Assembly (NCBI RefSeq): GCF_001404515.1
Contig: NZ_CXWE01000001.1
Coordinates: 620,001-684,000 of the forward strand
DNA: 64,000 nt
DNA from: Roseibium album
GTDB lineage: Bacteria > Pseudomonadota > Alphaproteobacteria > Rhizobiales > Stappiaceae
Direction of reading: 5' to 3'
Each line of letters opens with the position of its first letter. Position 1 is the stretch's first letter. The notes beneath the pieces are model-generated. The model did no database searches and was not told the origin of the DNA. It worked only from the letters and a program-made list of their open reading frames with translations. Shown here piece by piece: positions 63,098 through 64,000 of the stretch. A program made the position numbers and the translations under genes.

Positions 63098-63997
63098 ATG
63101 CTGCACCGATTGATGTCTGCCCACTCGATGAGATTGATTTGTGGTGTCTTGCTGGGCGCTGCCATTGCATGTTCAGGAACAGCGCAGGCCGATGTTCTGA
63201 AGCCGTACAAGGATCGTCTCTTCAGATACAAGAAGGTCTCCGAGACGCTCTACAACGGCGACTTCATCGTTGTAGAATATTCCAAGCAGCGTGATCTGCG
63301 TGACCGGGACGAAGTCGACGAACGCAAGGTGTTCGGCAACTATGTCTCCTACAAGCCCAAGCGGGGCAGGGGCAGCGCCGAACTGCAGGCCAACGGCCGG
63401 ACGATCCAGTATATGGGGACCGGCAAGTGGAAGGGCGGCGCAAAGGCCATTGTCATCTATATCCACGGCCAGGGCGGCAACCGCTTCCAGGGCATGAACG
63501 ACGTTTCCTTCGGCGGCAATTTCAACCGTGTGCAGAACCTGATGGTGCGCAATGGCGGTGCATATCTGACGGTCGATATCAAGAATTTCGGCAAGGGTGG
63601 GACAGCCGATGTCGCTGCCCTTATCCAGCATCAGAAACAACTCTCGCCTGGTGCAAAGGTCGTGGTGGCGTGCGGGTCCATGGGAGGCATCATCTGCTGG
63701 AACCTGGTGAAGAGCGCCAACTATTCCCGTCTGGTCAACGGCATCATGCTACTCGGTTCGCCGAAGGATCCGAACTTCCTCTCGTCCGGGGGACTGTCGC
63801 GCAACGTGCCGATATACATGGGGCAGGGGACGCTCGACCGGGTCTACAACTGGGAAAGCCAGGCCAATTTCTTCAAGCAGATCAAGTCAAGGGCACCCAA
63901 CTACCCGATCCGCTTCACGCTGTTCGACACAGGCACGCACGGCACGCCGATCCGCATGACAGACTGGCGCCTGGTGCTCAACTGGATGCTGGGATGA
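63098..63997 (+). CDS. Exported alpha/beta hydrolase
   Basis: 299 residues with starts at 63098, 63113 or 63128. The signal peptide LICGVLLGAAIACSG ends TAQA/D; AIAC inside it could also be a lipobox. The oxyanion-hole motif is IVIYIHGQGGNRFQG, the nucleophile elbow is VVACGSMGGIICW (Ser in GSMGG) and a late TGTHGTPI supplies a candidate His. The substrate is unknown. The stop lies three bases before the window end. Confidence 0.84.
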   Translation: MLHRLMSAHSMRLICGVLLGAAIACSGTAQADVLKPYKDRLFRYKKVSETLYNGDFIVVEYSKQRDLRDRDEVDERKVFGNYVSYKPKRGRGSAELQANGRTIQYMGTGKWKGGAKAIVIYIHGQGGNRFQGMNDVSFGGNFNRVQNLMVRNGGAYLTVDIKNFGKGGTADVAALIQHQKQLSPGAKVVVACGSMGGIICWNLVKSANYSRLVNGIMLLGSPKDPNFLSSGGLSRNVPIYMGQGTLDRVYNWESQANFFKQIKSRAPNYPIRFTLFDTGTHGTPIRMTDWRLVLNWMLG

Positions 63998-64000
63998 CAT

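Overview
The window is chromosomal DNA of an alphaproteobacterium, most likely a marine Hyphomicrobiales of the Stappiaceae type (Roseibium/Labrenzia-like). The inference rests on the gene order UPF0262 - low-Mr phosphatase - infA - maf - yacG beside tRNA-Phe, on minCDE in one operon, on a DUF2585 relic, on a VPLPA-CTERM protein and on the many ABC and TRAP uptake systems with LysR, GntR and LacI regulators. The genus is inferred, not proven.

Layout. (1) 1-4420: conserved core genes, a secreted 5'-nucleotidase and tRNA-Phe(GAA). (2) 4565-5733: a mobile-DNA scar directly downstream of the tRNA: a tyrosine-recombinase fragment, a 271-bp element with 26-bp perfect terminal inverted repeats, and an internally deleted IS3 copy. 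(3) 5734-15432: an eight-gene, one-direction cluster. Four tightly coupled genes (Rossmann dehydrogenase, PLP aminotransferase, HAD hydrolase, EamA exporter) are followed by a four-gene Nik/Dpp-type ABC importer. It has the make-export-reimport layout of opine-type metallophore loci but lacks their signature synthase. This is my main candidate for an undescribed system. (4) 15433-21709: an AT-rich gap, then LysR / Fe(II)-2OG oxygenase / isochorismatase-like hydrolase / HIBADH-like reductase, and an EamA-LysR divergent pair. (5) 21911-25669: a 1252-residue LamG-RTX protein made of two near-identical 530-residue units plus a diverged third LamG. (6) 26307-33688: a LacI-controlled sugar ABC regulon with an epimerase and a Gfo/Idh dehydrogenase. 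(7) 33696-42571: a TRAP-fed four-carbon acid-sugar pathway with a GntR regulator. (8) 42658-45968: a disturbed islet with a paired repeat, a broken DUF2585 gene, a lipase-like gene and a dead IS630. (9) 46079-64000: formamidase/LysR, prfC, methyltransferase, HD protein, VPLPA-CTERM protein, MHS transporter, minCDE, DMT transporter, ABC-2 exporter, ParA and an exported hydrolase.

Methods limit: everything was read by eye from the sequence. Family names come from recognised motifs, not from database searches. Where a start codon was ambiguous, the alternatives are stated.
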